From NCBI GenBank assembly GCA_024516155.1, contig JAJJXM010000001.1:1-64000 (forward strand): a stretch of 64,000 nt of DNA, written 5' to 3'. Below are positions 9,455-21,400 of this stretch, piece after piece (position 1 is the first letter of the stretch; each line of letters starts with the position of its first letter). The position numbers and the translations under genes are program-made. The stretch comes from Pyronema omphalodes (Eukaryota > Ascomycota > Pezizomycetes > Pezizales > Pyronemataceae). The notes beneath the pieces are model-generated. The model saw nothing but the letters and a program-made list of their open reading frames with translations. It searched no databases and was not told the origin of the DNA.

Positions 9455-12400
9455 AAGGAAAAGGTGGATTCCTGGGGCAACTGTCGCCCACCAGTTCAAC
9501 CACGGCAGGACCGGCGGATAGAATCTCGAGTGTAGGACCATACGGAAGAAACGAAAAAATTATCCTGCGAGTAAAGTTAATCGGACGAAATAAGAAAGAA
9601 TACCAAACAACGGCCATGATCAACTGCGGGGCCACGGAGAATTTTATAGATCGAAAATATGTGAGACAGCAGGGATTGCCCTGCGCGAAAAAATTAACCC
9701 CACGAAAGGTTCTCGCGGTAGACGGACGGGAATTAGATGGGGGCCCAGTAACCCACGATGCCATGGTGACCATGGTGATCAACGACCATAGGGAAGACAT
9801 CAAGCTCCACTGTATTACCATTGGCAACGCACCCATTATCCTGGGACTGCCTTGGTTGCGGAAACACAATCCCAGCATCGACTGGAAGGAAGGAAGGATC
9901 GTCTTCAACTCCGAGAAATGTGGAAGGAACTGCCTTCCTACCTCGCCCCATGCCACGACCGTGTCGGAACGGGGGGCAGAAAAAGAATATAATCAACGGA
10001 TACATGAGGAAGCGGAGCACGCCTATGGTATGGAAGGACCGGAGGAGATGCTCCAGACGGATGAGGAAGATGAGCTTCGCATCCAAGAGATCTGGGGAGA
10101 GAGTATAGAAGAAGATGACGAAGGAGAAGAAGTGGAAGAGTCGGAGGACGAGGATATGGAAAGCGTACAGGGATCTAGGCGCGCAGAGTCCACCGAGGCC
10201 GATCCCGACTCGCCTCAGTGCGCTTCGCGGCAACCCCCGCAAGCGCCAGCCAACCATAAGGAACCGGGGAACTGGGAGACCGCTCCCGCCAAATCAACCG
10301 CTACTGCACCAACCAACCAGGAAGAACCGGGGAACTGGGAAACCGCTCCCGCCAAATCAATTGCCACTTCCGGGGAATTGGAACTCGCGAGTACCATAAT
10401 CCGAGCGGGGAAGAGCAAGCCTGACTCCCTGGAAGAAATTATGCCACCGGAATATGCAGATTACCTCTCCGTATTCAGGGAAAAAGAGGCAGTAGGGTTA
10501 CCTCCGCACCGACATCATGACCACCAGATCCCCTTGATGGACGGAAAGGTTCCGCCGTTCGAACCCCTGCGAGCCCTCGATGAGGAACGCCTGCGAGTAC
10601 TGAGGGATTACTTGGAAGAGAATGACAAGAGGGGTTGGGTCCGACGGTCGACGTCTCCAGCGGGAGCCCCAATGCATTTCGTTAAGAAAAAGGATGGTAC
10701 CTTACGGTTATGCGTCGACTACCGACGACTTAACGAAATCACAATCAAGGATCGCACCCCACTCCCGCTGATAGGGGAAGCGTTGGATAGACTTTCCAAC
10801 GCCAAGATCTATACCAAATTGGATGTGCGAGACGCATACCATAACCTCCGAATAGCTACAGGAGATGAATGGAAAACTGCGTTCCGTACCAAGTACGGTC
10901 TATACGAGTATTTGGTGATGCCATTTGGTTTGACAAATGCTCCAGCTTCGTTTCAACGATGGATGAACGAAGTCTTAAGTGATTACCTCGACATCTTTTG
11001 CATCGCCTATCTCGACGACATATTGATTTACTCGGATAATATGGAGGAGCATCGGAAGCACGTCCGCATGGTCTTGGAGAGGTTAAGGGACGTAGGACTC
11101 ACCCTGAAACCCTCGAAATGTGAATTCCACACGAAAAAGACGGAATACCTGGGATACATCATCTCCCCAACAGGGTTGCAGATGGACCCCGAGAAAATTA
11201 GGGCGGTTAAGGAATGGAAAGAACCGGTGAATGTGAAGGGAGTCCAAAGTTTCCTTGGGTTCGCCAATTTCTACCGTCGATTCATCCGGGATTTCAGCAA
11301 GATCACCACGCCATTGACACGATTGACGAAGAAACAGGTACCCTGGGAGTGGAACGACGAGACACAACGGGCCTTTGAGCAACTCAAAACGGCAATGATA
11401 TCCCAACCGACCTGCAACATTTCGACCCGGATCGGCCACTCACCCTGGAAACAGACGCCTCAGACTATGCCATCGGGGCAGTCTGCTCACAACCCGACGA
11501 CTCCAACGTACTGCACCCCCTTGCCTATTTTTCACAAAAATTAAAAGAAGCGGAGCTCAATTACGACATCCACGATAAGGAGCTCCAGGCGATAGTGGAA
11601 GCCTTGGACAAATGGTCGACATACTGCAAATCGACAAAACACAGTATCCGGATACTGTCAGACCATTAAAACCTAGAGTATTGGCAAACGAAGAGGGATC
11701 TCAACCTCCGACAGGCCCGATGGGCGGAACAACTGGCTAACTATGACTTCACGATCACGTATCGTCCGGGGAAGTTGGCAGGAAAACCCGACATATTGTC
11801 CCGAGAGTCAGGAGACTCTCCCTGGGAAGGGGAGATGAAGCACCGGCAGAACCGAAGCCGAGTCCTCCTTCCCCAGGAAGTCTTTCATGTGAACGGGACA
11901 CAGTTGATAAGACTCACCCCGAACACCCCCCTCATTACCAAAATTCGGGAAAAAACGAAGACCGATACAGTACTCCAGGAGGTAATCCGCAAACTTCGGG
12001 AAGGGATAACCCGAGACAATAGGGTCCCCTTGGGGTTATGCGAGGAAAAGGATGGGTTACTCCTATACGAGGGATTGATATGGGTCCCTGACGACGACGA
12101 CCTGAGGTTACAAATTTTACGACAACATCACGACTCCCAGGCCGCGGGGCATCCGGGAAGGGCAAGGACCTTGGAGTTGGTCAGCCGGAATTTTTATTGG
12201 CCACAACAACGACAGTATGTGACTCGATATGTCGACTACTGTGATACCTGTAAACGTATCAAGCCCATTAAGCACGCCCCCTTCGGGCTCTTACGACCGT
12301 TACAGATTCCAGAAAGACCATGGGAATCCATCTCCATGGATTTTATCACGGGTCTTCCGGAAGATGGGGGAATGAATGTGATATGGGTGATTGTGGACCG

Positions 12401-13400
12401 CTTGACGAAGATGGCACACTTCGTAGCATGTAAGGATACTATGGGACCCAGGGAACTTGCGGACGGGTTTCTCACACATGTGGTACGGGCCCATGGACTC
12501 CCCAGCAGCATCATCTCGGATCGGGGGTCCCTATTCACCTCTCAGTTTTGGAAGAGGGTTATGGAGGCAATGGGGACGACGAGGAACCTGAGTACGGCGT
12601 TTCACCCAGAGTCCGACGGACAGACAGAGAGGGTCAATGCGATCCTCGAACAATACCTGAGGGCGTATTGTAACTATCAACAGGACAATTGGAACCAACT
12701 CCTTCCTATGGCGGAGTTCTGCTACAACAATTCCCGCTCAGGAACCACCAAGGTGTCCCCCTTCTTCGCAAATTACGGATATCATCCCCGTTTTACCCAG
12801 CCGCTGGGTGAAGTCGCGGAAGGAAACCCCGAGGTCTCCAAATATGTTGGCGCCCTCAACCGACTTCACGAGGATCTGAGGGCGGAGGTCCACTATGCCC
12901 AGACGGCTCATGCAGAACAGGCGAACCGGCATCGACACCCGGATCCGGTCCTTGGAGTGGGAGATCGGGTCTGGCTGAAGAGGAAGAATGTGAAAACCAC
13001 CCGACCCTCCAACAAACTCGATTACAAGCTATTGGGGCCCTACACTATCTTGTCTAAGGTAGGGTCGCGAGCTTATAAGCTGGACCTCTCCCCAAACGCA
13101 AAAATCCATCCAGTATTTCACATCTCCCTTCTAGAACCGTCTCAACCTACTTCGACCACCATCCCAGGCCATATTCAGCCCCCTCCGCTACCGATTGTCC
13201 TCGACAACGAGGAAGAGTGGGAAGTTGAGGAAATAGTGGATTCTCGACGCCACCGGGGTCAGATACAATATCGAGTTAAGTGGACTGGTTTCCACGACCC
13301 CGATACGACCTGGTACCCCGCCGACAATTTCCAAAACTCCCCCGACGCCATCACCCAATTCCACCGCAGGTACCCTAATAAACCTGCCCCACAGCTGTAA
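9424..13400 (+). pseudogene. pol: pol polyprotein of element B, disrupted
   Basis: Protease, RT, RNase H, integrase and chromodomain are all recognisable. The protease motif reads INCGAT (9628-9636), with Asn where the family has the catalytic Asp. RT has YLDD at 11008. The frame is lost near 11410, within the RT/RNase H connection, by a 1-nt indel, and continues in another frame that has TAA at 11667-11669 in RNase H. From 11670 the frame is open to TAA at 13398-13400 through the integrase zinc finger, core, GPY/F region and chromodomain (13215-13345). An acidic linker after the protease has a tandem duplication carrying EPGNWETAPAKS twice (10261-10370). At least two breaks make it non-functional. 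Confidence 0.88.
9430..9477 (+). promoter_or_regulatory. Programmed -1 frameshift signal, element B
   Basis: The heptamer GGGAAAA (9430-9436) is in the gag frame as G GGA AAA and fits the X XXY YYZ rule. After a 6-nt spacer, 9443-9452 (CCCCAGGAAT) pairs perfectly with 9468-9477 (ATTCCTGGGG), leaving a 15-nt loop. The gag stop falls at the end of the first arm. Pol is open in the -1 frame from 9424. The layout is seen directly, and the function is inferred from known retroelement and retroviral signals. Confidence 0.75.
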
Positions 13401-14467
13401 TGGACGATAGAACGAACTCCGAGGACCCCCCGTCCTCTTTGGGCTGGTACCGAACCCCTACACCCCCGGCAGAAAAGAAATCCCCCCACCCCACGATCCC
13501 GCACGCAGAACTGCGTTGGTCGTTCTGCAACAACGACTCCTGCTCCATTCACCGACAATCGAAATTAAACAACAATCATTTCCCAGCGGTGGCGCAAGCA
13601 ATTGCGGCACGCATAAAAAAATCATGTAGCTGCGGGCAGCTACATGACCCCGAGTTAGAATGGGTGATCCGACACCGAAGGATGGACCCGCAAAAGGCCT
13701 GCAAGGCATGGCAGAAAGGAAAGAGACTCTGCAATGTGTGTAAATTTCTGGTCAACAAAGACGGACACGACCAGAGATGCGGTATCAGAGGATGGAAACC
13801 CCCCACGGAGACCCCGGCAACGATACCACCCGCCAAGGACGAGCCCGGGACAGGAAAGGAGCCACCCGTCCCTACGGAAAACCAGGAAAACGAACCACCC
13901 CGTCCCCGCGAACTGGAATCGGAGGACTCCACGATCCCTACGATCCGACACCAACTCCGAGTGATTATGATGACGGGACCCTCGGACCACGAGAAGGTGG
14001 CAATCAACCTGTCTTTCTATCAGACAGCGGAGCCGGAACAGCGTCTCCCCACCGTCGACAACCGACCAACCAACGACCTGACATCCGCCCCTTGTTCGGA
14101 TTCCCCGGAGCCCCCCGCCTCAGGGCACCAACAAGATCAAATACCCCCGTTCTCCTCAGGGCACCAACAAGAACAAATAACGGCGCCCCCCTTAGGACAC
14201 CAACAAGAGCAAATACCGCCTTGTGTCCTCGAGGACATCACCCAGGACGTCGTACGTCGCCGATGTCGGGGAAAGCAGTATCGGGGACGGTCCCCCATCC
14301 GGAGGCCCGCGTTGAGGACTGCCAGCGGCCTCGCCGGAGTCTCGGCCTGGAGGGGGGGGCTTATGTCACAACGCTCCCGTGACATGCTCCTGGCCTCCGC
14401 CGTCACCACCGCAGGGCTATGGGTGATCGTCATCACCCTAGCAACCTGCTACGCTGTCATGAAGTGA
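13400..14467 (+). CDS. Third ORF of element B: Cys/His-rich protein with LTR-encoded hydrophobic tail
   Basis: This 355-residue ORF directly follows pol. Its ATG overlaps the pol stop by one base (TAATG, 13398-13402), which suggests translation by re-initiation. Residues 35-51 hold His35, Cys43, Cys48 and His51. Residues 76-82 are CSCGQLH, and 111-127 form CX2CX8HX3C. These are probably zinc-binding and resemble small Cys/His modules I recall from other fungal Gypsy elements. The middle is Pro/Thr/Glu-rich, with three copies of GHQQ(D/E)QI (about 241-275). Residues 322-355 are encoded by the 3' LTR and contain a ~24-residue hydrophobic helix ending CYAVMK. There is no signal peptide. The position matches env of retroviruses, but nothing shows an envelope role. 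It is intact although pol is broken. A, C and D lack it. Confidence 0.7.
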   Translation: MDDRTNSEDPPSSLGWYRTPTPPAEKKSPHPTIPHAELRWSFCNNDSCSIHRQSKLNNNHFPAVAQAIAARIKKSCSCGQLHDPELEWVIRHRRMDPQKACKAWQKGKRLCNVCKFLVNKDGHDQRCGIRGWKPPTETPATIPPAKDEPGTGKEPPVPTENQENEPPRPRELESEDSTIPTIRHQLRVIMMTGPSDHEKVAINLSFYQTAEPEQRLPTVDNRPTNDLTSAPCSDSPEPPASGHQQDQIPPFSSGHQQEQITAPPLGHQQEQIPPCVLEDITQDVVRRRCRGKQYRGRSPIRRPALRTASGLAGVSAWRGGLMSQRSRDMLLASAVTTAGLWVIVITLATCYAVMK

Positions 14468-15093
14468 AGGGATAGGGTTAGGGCAAGGGGCTGGGCCCCT
14501 TGCCGAGGATTTTCATATGTTCGGAGTTATTTCTTATTTGGATTTCTTTTAGGTATCACGGCGGCTAGGAAAATGTTGGAATCTTTTACTTCTCTCTTTT
14601 GGTATGTACTCTTTCTTTACTATTTGGAATCACGGCGGTTAGCCAGGAAGTTATCTCTTTCGGTATGTACTCTTTCCTTGTTATTATTATTTGGAATTAC
14701 GGCGTTTAGTTATCTTGCTTTCTTATTTGAATTACGGCGGTTGGCAAATGTTGGGGAATGTTGGTCATGTATGTAGTTATCACGGCGGTTAGCATTGGGA
14801 GCATTCTCCGCAGGCGGAGAATGCTGAGTCACGAGTCATGAAGGAACAAGTATAAGAGGAGGAAATTTGTATGTAGTTTATTTCTTCACGCAATCAAGTT
14901 TCTATTTACCACAATCCTATCTACAAAAGTTCCGTTGTGATATCCCATCTCTCCAAACTCACCTGTGATTTCCCAGCCCACAAACCCTTGCCCATTCCCA
15001 ACTTACCAGCCTTACCTAACCCGCCGCCGCCCTCCTCGCCGCCGAAAACCCCGCGCTGCCTGTCGTCAGTAACCGTGGATACGGATTCTGATA
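14364..15093 (+). repeat. 3' LTR of element B
   Basis: This 730-bp LTR is preceded by a purine tract (14349-14363). It differs from the 5' copy at about six sites, for example near 14445, 14629, 14911 and 15023. The tail of the third ORF lies in its first 104 bases. Confidence 0.93.
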
Positions 15094-15098
15094 ATATC
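15094..15098. repeat. Target-site duplication of element B, right copy
   Basis: This ATATC matches 7597-7601. C1 coding resumes immediately afterwards. Confidence 0.9.
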
Positions 15099-17623
15099 CA
15101 ATTCATAGGCGTGGCATCCAATAGGCCGTAACACGGTGAAGGGGCCTAGGTGTTTGTTTTCTAGTTTCTTTGAGGGGCGGCGGGTTCTTAGGTTGCGGGC
15201 GTCCAGCCATACCAGGTCTCCTGGTTTGAAGACCGGCGCGGGGAGTCGGGAATTGTCGGCGGCTTCTATGTGGCGGGCTTGGGCGTATTTCATTTCCGAA
15301 CGTAAGACGTCATGGATGTGTGACATCCTTTCCGCTACCTCGTTCGCTTTCACTTCTTCAGGATTGTCTGTCCTGATTTCCAGTTCGAAAGAGCACTTGG
15401 GGTGTCGACCGTATATAGCGTAGAACGGAGACAGCGACGTTGTATCCGATACTTGGTTATTTGCAGCAAATTCTGCCAGTGGTAAAAATTTCTTCCAATC
15501 GTCTTGTAAATAACAGACGTACGCGCGGAGATATTGTTCCGTAACCGCGTTAATTCTCTCTGTTTGGCCGTCGGTTTGGGGATGGAAGGCCGCACTCGTG
15601 GCAATTTCGATACCCATGCAATTTGCCAGGTGTTTCCAGAAATGGGCCACAAATTGCGGACCGCGGTCGGACACTACTGTGTCTGGCAGGCCGTGTAGTT
15701 TGAATACGTTTTCCAGGAAGAGTTGCGCGAAGCCTTCTGCGTCTATCGTGGAATGACAGGGCACTAAGTGCCGCTGTTTCGTTAGTCGGCAAACGATCGC
15801 ACATATTGCGTCGAAGCCTTCTGATGTCGGTAGTCCAGTAACAAAGTCCACCGATATATTCTGCCAAGGGTGGTGCGGGACCGGTAGGGGCTTCAAGGTT
15901 CCATAGGGTGCGTGGCGGGTAGCCTTTGTTCTTTTACAGGTGTGGCAATTTCGGACGAATTGGTCCACATCTTTTCTCATCGAGGGCCAGTAATAATTCC
16001 TGGCGAGGAGTTCGAAAGTCTTCGCACGGCCCGGGTGTCCCATGGTGGGGGGGTCGTGGTGATCTTGCAGTAGTTTCAATCGTAGTTTATCCAGCGCGGG
16101 GACATAGAGGCAATCTCGGTAGTACAATCTGTTTTCCAACACGGAACAATCGGCGAGCGATATGTCCTTACAGATTTGTGTGCCATCTTCCAGCATTCCC
16201 AACACTCGGTTGGGGAATGAATCTGTCTTGTAGCCCTCTGTGAACAGGAGGTCTACTTCGGAAGGTGCGAGTTTCATGGGCGGGGTCATGCATAACTGAA
16301 AGTTCGGTGGCTTCAGAACAGCTTGCTGGTTCGCCAGTATGCGTTCGTCTCCCTCTTCCGGGAGGTCGGCGGCTCTTCTTGTCAGGGCGTCCGGTTTTCC
16401 TCCCAACGTTCCCGGTCGATAGGTGATCACAAAGTTAAACCGAGACAGGAACTCGGACCAGCGTGCTTGTCGTCTGTTCAGCAGCTTTGTCGTCATAAAG
16501 TATTCGAGATTCTTGTGATCCGTCAATACTTTTATAGGGAAGGCGGAGCCCTCTAAGTGGGGACGCCATTCCTCGAAACAACGAACTATTGCCAGTAGTT
16601 CTTTGTCGTAGATTTCGTAGTTGCATTCTGCCGGGGAATGCTTCTTGGAATAAAATGCGACGGGGTGTAACACGTTATCGTCGTCGTATTGTGATAAGAC
16701 TCCAGCAGACACATAGTCAGATGCGTCTGTTTCTACTACAATCGGTTCCTCGTAGTCGAAGTGCTTGAGAATAGGTGCTGATGTAAATGCGTCCTTCAGT
16801 CGGTCGAAGGCGCTCTGCTGATCTTTACCCCAGATAAAGGGGATTGCTTTACCATCTTTCTTTTTGGTCAGAGCCGTCAGCGGGGAGACCACTTTTGAGT
16901 AGTCTTTGATAAATCTTCGGTAGAAATTCGCGAAGCCTAGGAACTCTTGGACCTGTTTCAAAGTGGTTGGTTCCTTCCAATCTCTCACTGTGGCTACTTT
17001 GGAATCCATCATGCGCGCGCCGTCGCGGCCGATGTTGTAGCCCAGGTACTGTACTTCTGCCTTAGCAAACTTACACTTCTCTGGCTTCAAGTGCAGTTTT
17101 TCTTCTTTGAGTCGTTCCGAGATCTTTCGGACGTGTGCGGTGTGATCGGGCTTTGTTTCGGAGAATACGAGGATATCGTCCAAGTATGCCGTACAAAACT
17201 GGTCTACGTATGGTCTCAGGACATCATTTATAAATGCCTGGAAATCGGCAGGCGCGTTGGTGAGCCCAAAGGGCATCACTTTCGATTCGAACAGGCCGTA
17301 CCTTGTGCGGAAGGCCGTCTTCCATTCTTCGCCCTCTGCCATTCTGATAAGGTTATAAGCGCTGCGGACATCAAGGGTCGTAAAGTATTGAGCTTTGGAA
17401 AGATTCATCATCGTTTCCTGTATCAATGGCAGCGGGTACCGGTTCTTCTCGGTACCTTCATTCAGTCTCCGGTAGTCGACACACAGGCGTAGGGATCCGT
17501 CTGATTTTTTCACGAATAATATCGGCGAGGCGGCTGGTGATTGGGAGCGTTGTATAAATCCTTTCTCCAAATTCTCATCGAGCCACGTTTTCAGCGTCTG
17601 CAACTCGTTGCGTGACAGCGAGT

Positions 17624-17628
17624 ATTGC
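17624..17628. repeat. Probable target-site duplication of element D, left copy
   Basis: ATTGC precedes the D LTR, and ACTGC (31440-31444) follows the D 3' LTR. There is one mismatch. The last three bases (TGC) do not match C2, which reads AAC there, so the C1 truncation point was probably already joined to other sequence when D inserted. Confidence 0.55.
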
Positions 17629-17950
17629 TGTCACGGCTCGAGAATTATTACCTTCCCCCTCCTCGTCATTCATTCACCTATTATCATTCGCTTCATTATC
17701 CAGCACTCGTTTGTTTATTTATTTCTATTATCCTTCGGTCTTCGATCATCACTCGTCACTCGCCTGGGTTAGGGTTACGCTCAATTCCCGAATTGTCAAA
17801 AAGGTCACGTGACTTACCCCCAGGGTTAGGGGTCAGCTCGGATCCCTTTTCGGAAATTCCATACCTACGGTCTACCGATCATCTTATCCGATTAGATAAG
17901 ATCGGTCACGTGTTCTAATCAATAGTAGATCAGTATGCACGCGCACTGGT
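17629..17950 (+). repeat. 5' LTR of element D, first part
   Basis: This part begins TGTCACGGCTCGAG. It is the same as 30301-30622 apart from one substitution noted near 17799. It contains TTAGGG motifs, a CACGTG at 17907-17912, and an inverted pair of GATA sites (17881-17888 and 17895-17902). It ends with CTGGT, the duplicated target of C2. Confidence 0.9.
17946..17950. repeat. Target-site duplication of element C2, left copy
   Basis: CTGGT is repeated at 24362-24366. The intact D 3' LTR has it only once (30618-30622). Confidence 0.92.
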
Positions 17951-18479
17951 TGTCAGGGACACGAGAACGGACGTTCAAGGGACACGCTGAACACTACCGG
18001 AAAGGGGGACTAGGCAGGTTCCGGAACGGGGAACGGCAGGACAAGGACCGAAGTGCTCGTCAGACGGACGGCACACTAAACAGGGACAGGGACAAGGACA
18101 AGAGTGACGTAGGACTAAAGAGAGGAAATCTTATATTAGGAGTCAAGAGAAGACACAAGACGTTCGATGGAGAATCTCGACAACGGGGAGGCAAGCCTCC
18201 TTATGTACAAAGGGGCGGCCAGCACTCTTGCTGGGCCGTCATACAATCATCGCTACATGAGCTTCCGTTCTCCATCGATTCAACTGCGACGCCACAGCTC
18301 TCCAGCTCGTGGTACGTCATCCATCATCAATCATCCTCTCAGTCAACATGGCACGGCACACACAACAACACAACAACACAACGGCAACACAACACGGCAA
18401 GACAACGGCACGATGTCGATCAACAACCACGACAACATGATGACGCAACACAACGGCTCGTCAGCCGTGTGCCGTGACA
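17951..18479 (-). repeat. 3' LTR of element C2
   Basis: On the minus strand this begins TGTCACGGCAC at 18479, next to the purine tract (18480-18490), and ends CCCTGACA at 17951. It is paired with 23832-24361. It contains a CA-rich stretch (18340-18450). Confidence 0.92.
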
Positions 18480-18490
18480 GTACCCCCCCG

Positions 18491-21400
18491 TTAGGCTCGA
18501 GTTCCTACGAGAGGAGAAGGTTTGTCTGGGTATAACTGGTGAAATCTCTCAGCGGCCTCAGTTTCGGATAGGTTCGTTTCCGGTTCCCAGGTTGGAGAGT
18601 CATGGCCGGTCCACTTGACGAGGTACTGTAGGTTTCCTCTTGACCAACGGCTATCCAGAATTTCATCCACGAACCATTCTTCTTCGCCGTCTACTACTAC
18701 CGGTAGGGGCGGTGGAATAATCTGGCCAGGGAGGGGGTCCGAAGGGGCTGGGTTTAGTAGGGACACGGGGAAGGTCCTGTGGTGTTTCATGGTCTCCGGT
18801 ATATCCAATTCATAGGCGTGGGATCCAATAGGCCGTAACACGGTGAAGGGGCCTAGGTGTTTATTTTCTAGTTCCTTTGAGGGGCGGCGGGTTCTTAGGT
18901 TGCGGGCGTCCAGCCATACCAGGTCTCCTGGTTTGAAGACCGGCGCGGGGAGTCGGGAATTGTCGGCAGGCTTCTATGTGGCGGGCTTGGGCGTATTTCA
19001 TTTCCGAACGTAAGACGTCATGGATGTGTGACATCCTTTCCGCTACCTCGTTCGCTTTCACTTCCTCAGGGTTGTCGGTCCTGATTTCCAGTTCGAAAGA
19101 GCACTTGGGGTGTCGACCATATATAGCGTAGAACGGAGACAGCGACGTTGTATCCGATACTTGGTTATTTGCAGCAAATTCTGCCAGTGGTAAAAATTTC
19201 TTCCAATCGTCTTGTAAATAACAGACGTACGCGCGGAGATATTGCTCCGTAACCGCGTTAATTCTCTCTGTTTGGCCGTCGGTTTGGGGATGAAAGGCCG
19301 TACTCGTGGCAATTTCGATACCCATGCAATTCGCCAAGTGTTTCCAGAAATGGGCCACAAATTGCGGACCGCGGTCGGACACTACTGTGTCTGGCAGGCC
19401 GTGTAGTTTGAACACATTCTCCAGGAAGAGTTGCGCGAAGCCTTCAGCGTCTATTGTGGAATGACAGGGCACTAAGTGCCGCTGTTTCGTTAGTCGGCAA
19501 ACGATCGCACATATTGCGTCGAAGCCTTCTGATGTCGGCAGTCCAGTAACAAAATCCACCGATATATTCTGCCAAGGGTGGTGCGGAACCGGTAGGGGCT
19601 TCAGGGTTCCATAGGGTGCGTGGCGGGTAGCCTTTGTTCTTTTACAGGTGTGGCAATTCCGGACGAATTGGTCCACATCTTTTCTCATCGAGGGCCAGTA
19701 ATAATTCCTGGCGAGGAGTTCGAAAGTCTTCGCACGGCCCGGGTGTCCCATGGTGGGGGGGTCGTGGTGATCTTGCAGTAGTTTCAATCGTAGCTTATCC
19801 AGCGCGGGGACATAGAGGCAATCTCGGTAGTACAATCTGTTTTCTAACACGGAACAATCGGCGAGCGATATGTCCTTACAGATTTGTGTGCCATCTTCCA
19901 GCATTCCCAACACTTGGTTGGGGAATGGATCTGTCTTGTAGCCCTCTGTGAACAGGAGGTCTACTTCGGAAGGTGCGAGTTTCATTGGCGGGGTCATGCA
20001 TAACTGAAAGTTCTGTGGCTTCAGAACAGCTTGCTGGTTCGCCAGTATGCGTTCGTCTCCTTCTTCCGGGAGGTCGGCGGCTCTTCTTGTCAGGGCGTCC
20101 GGTTTTCCTCCCAACGTACCTGGTCGATAGGTGATCACAAAGTTAAACCGAGACAGGAACTCGGACCAGCGTGCTTGTCGTCTATTCAGCAGCTTTGTCG
20201 TCATAAAGTATTCAAGATTTTTGTGATCCGTCAATACTTTTATAGGGAAGGCGGAGCCCTCTAAGTGGGGACGCCATTCCTCAAAACAACGAACTATTGC
20301 CAGTAGTTCCTTGTCGTAGATTTCGTAGTTACATTCTGCCGGGGAATGCTTCTTGGAATAAAATGCGACGGGGTGTAACACGTTGTCGTCGTCGTATTGT
20401 GATAAAACTCCAGCGGACACATAGTCAGATGCGTCTGTTTCTACTACAATCGGTTTCTCGTAGTCGAAGTGCTTGAGGATGGGTGCTGATGTAAATGCGT
20501 CCTTCAGTCGGTCGAAGGCGCTCTGCTGATCATTACCCCAGACAAAGGGGATTGCTTTACCATCTTTCTTTTTGGTCAGAGCTGTAAGCGGGGAGACCAC
20601 TTTTGAGTAGTCTTTGATAAATCTTCGGTAGAAATTCGCGAAGCCCAGGAACTCTTGGACCTGTTTCAAATTGGTTGGTTCCTTCCAATCTCTCACTGTG
20701 GCTACTTTGGAATCCATCATGCGCGCGCCGTCGCGGCCGATGTTGTAGCCCAGGTACTGTACTTCTGCCTTAGCAAACTTACACTTCTCTGGCTTCAAGT
20801 GCAGTTTTTCTTGTTTGAGTCGTTCCAAGATCTTCCGGACGTGTGCGGTGTGATCGGGCTTTGTTTCGGAGAATACGAGGATATCGTCCAAGTATGCCGT
20901 ACAAAACTGGTCTAGGTATGGTCTCAGGACATCATTTATAAATGCCTGGAAATCGGCAGGCGCGTTGGTGAGCCCAAAAGGCATCACTTTTGATTCAAAC
21001 AGGCCGTACCGTGTGCGGAAGGCCGTCTTCCATTCTTCGCCTTCTGCCATTCTGATAAGATTATAAGCGCTGCGGACATCAAGGGTCGTAAAGTATTGAG
21101 CTTTGGAAAGATTCATCATCGTTTCCTGTATCAATGGCAGCGGGTACCGGTTCTTCTCGGTACCTTCATTCAGTCTTCGGTAGTCGACACACAGGCGTAG
21201 GGATCCGTCTGATTTTTTCACGAACAATATCGGCGAGGCGGCTGGTGATTGGGAGCGTTGTATAAATCCTTTCTCCAAATTCTCATCGAGCCATGTTTTC
21301 AGCGTCTGCAACTCGTTGCGTGACAGCGAGTATAACGGGCCAAAGGGCGGAACGAATCCCTCTTTCAGTGGGATCTTGTGGTCGTAGGGTCGGTGCGGGG

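Larger units (their letters stand above)
7602..15093 (+). mobile_element. Ty3/Gypsy chromodomain element B with third ORF
   Basis: This is a full-length element of 7492 bp with two 730-bp LTRs differing at about six positions by eye, so it is a fairly recent insertion. Its ends are TGTCAC...CTGATA, with the 5-bp duplication ATATC. It carries gag, pol in the -1 frame and an extra ORF after pol that runs into the 3' LTR. Pol has a frameshift, a nonsense codon and a substituted protease active-site residue, so the copy is inactive on its own. Confidence 0.93.
7246..17628 (-). mobile_element. Ty3/Gypsy element C1, truncated and interrupted by B
   Basis: This is a C-family element on the minus strand. 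Two blocks, 7246-7601 and 15094-17625, are nearly identical to C2 (18450-21335). Element B lies between them with a 5-bp duplication. The upstream part of pol, gag and the 5' LTR are missing. Homology to C2 stops at 17625, three bases before the D LTR, and does not resume after D at 31440. Confidence 0.85.
15094..17628 (-). pseudogene. pol: C1 pol: reverse transcriptase to integrase, truncated
   Basis: The minus-strand frame is open from the truncation point (17625) to the B junction without a stop. It starts just before RT (LRLCVDYRRLNEGTEKN region, 17480-17510), has YLDD (about 17180), RNase H (VVETDASDYVSAG), the integrase HHCC finger, the core with AFHPQTDGQTERIN, and the GPF region. It is nearly identical to C2 and lacks the 1-nt insertion that breaks C2 near 18967. 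The protease, gag and the 5' LTR are missing. B separates it from its chromodomain at 7276-7596. Confidence 0.88.

Noticed and set aside
16947..17492. 181-codon plus-strand ORF opposite C1 pol (and similar ones in C2)
   Set aside because: It is the antisense shadow of reverse transcriptase coding.
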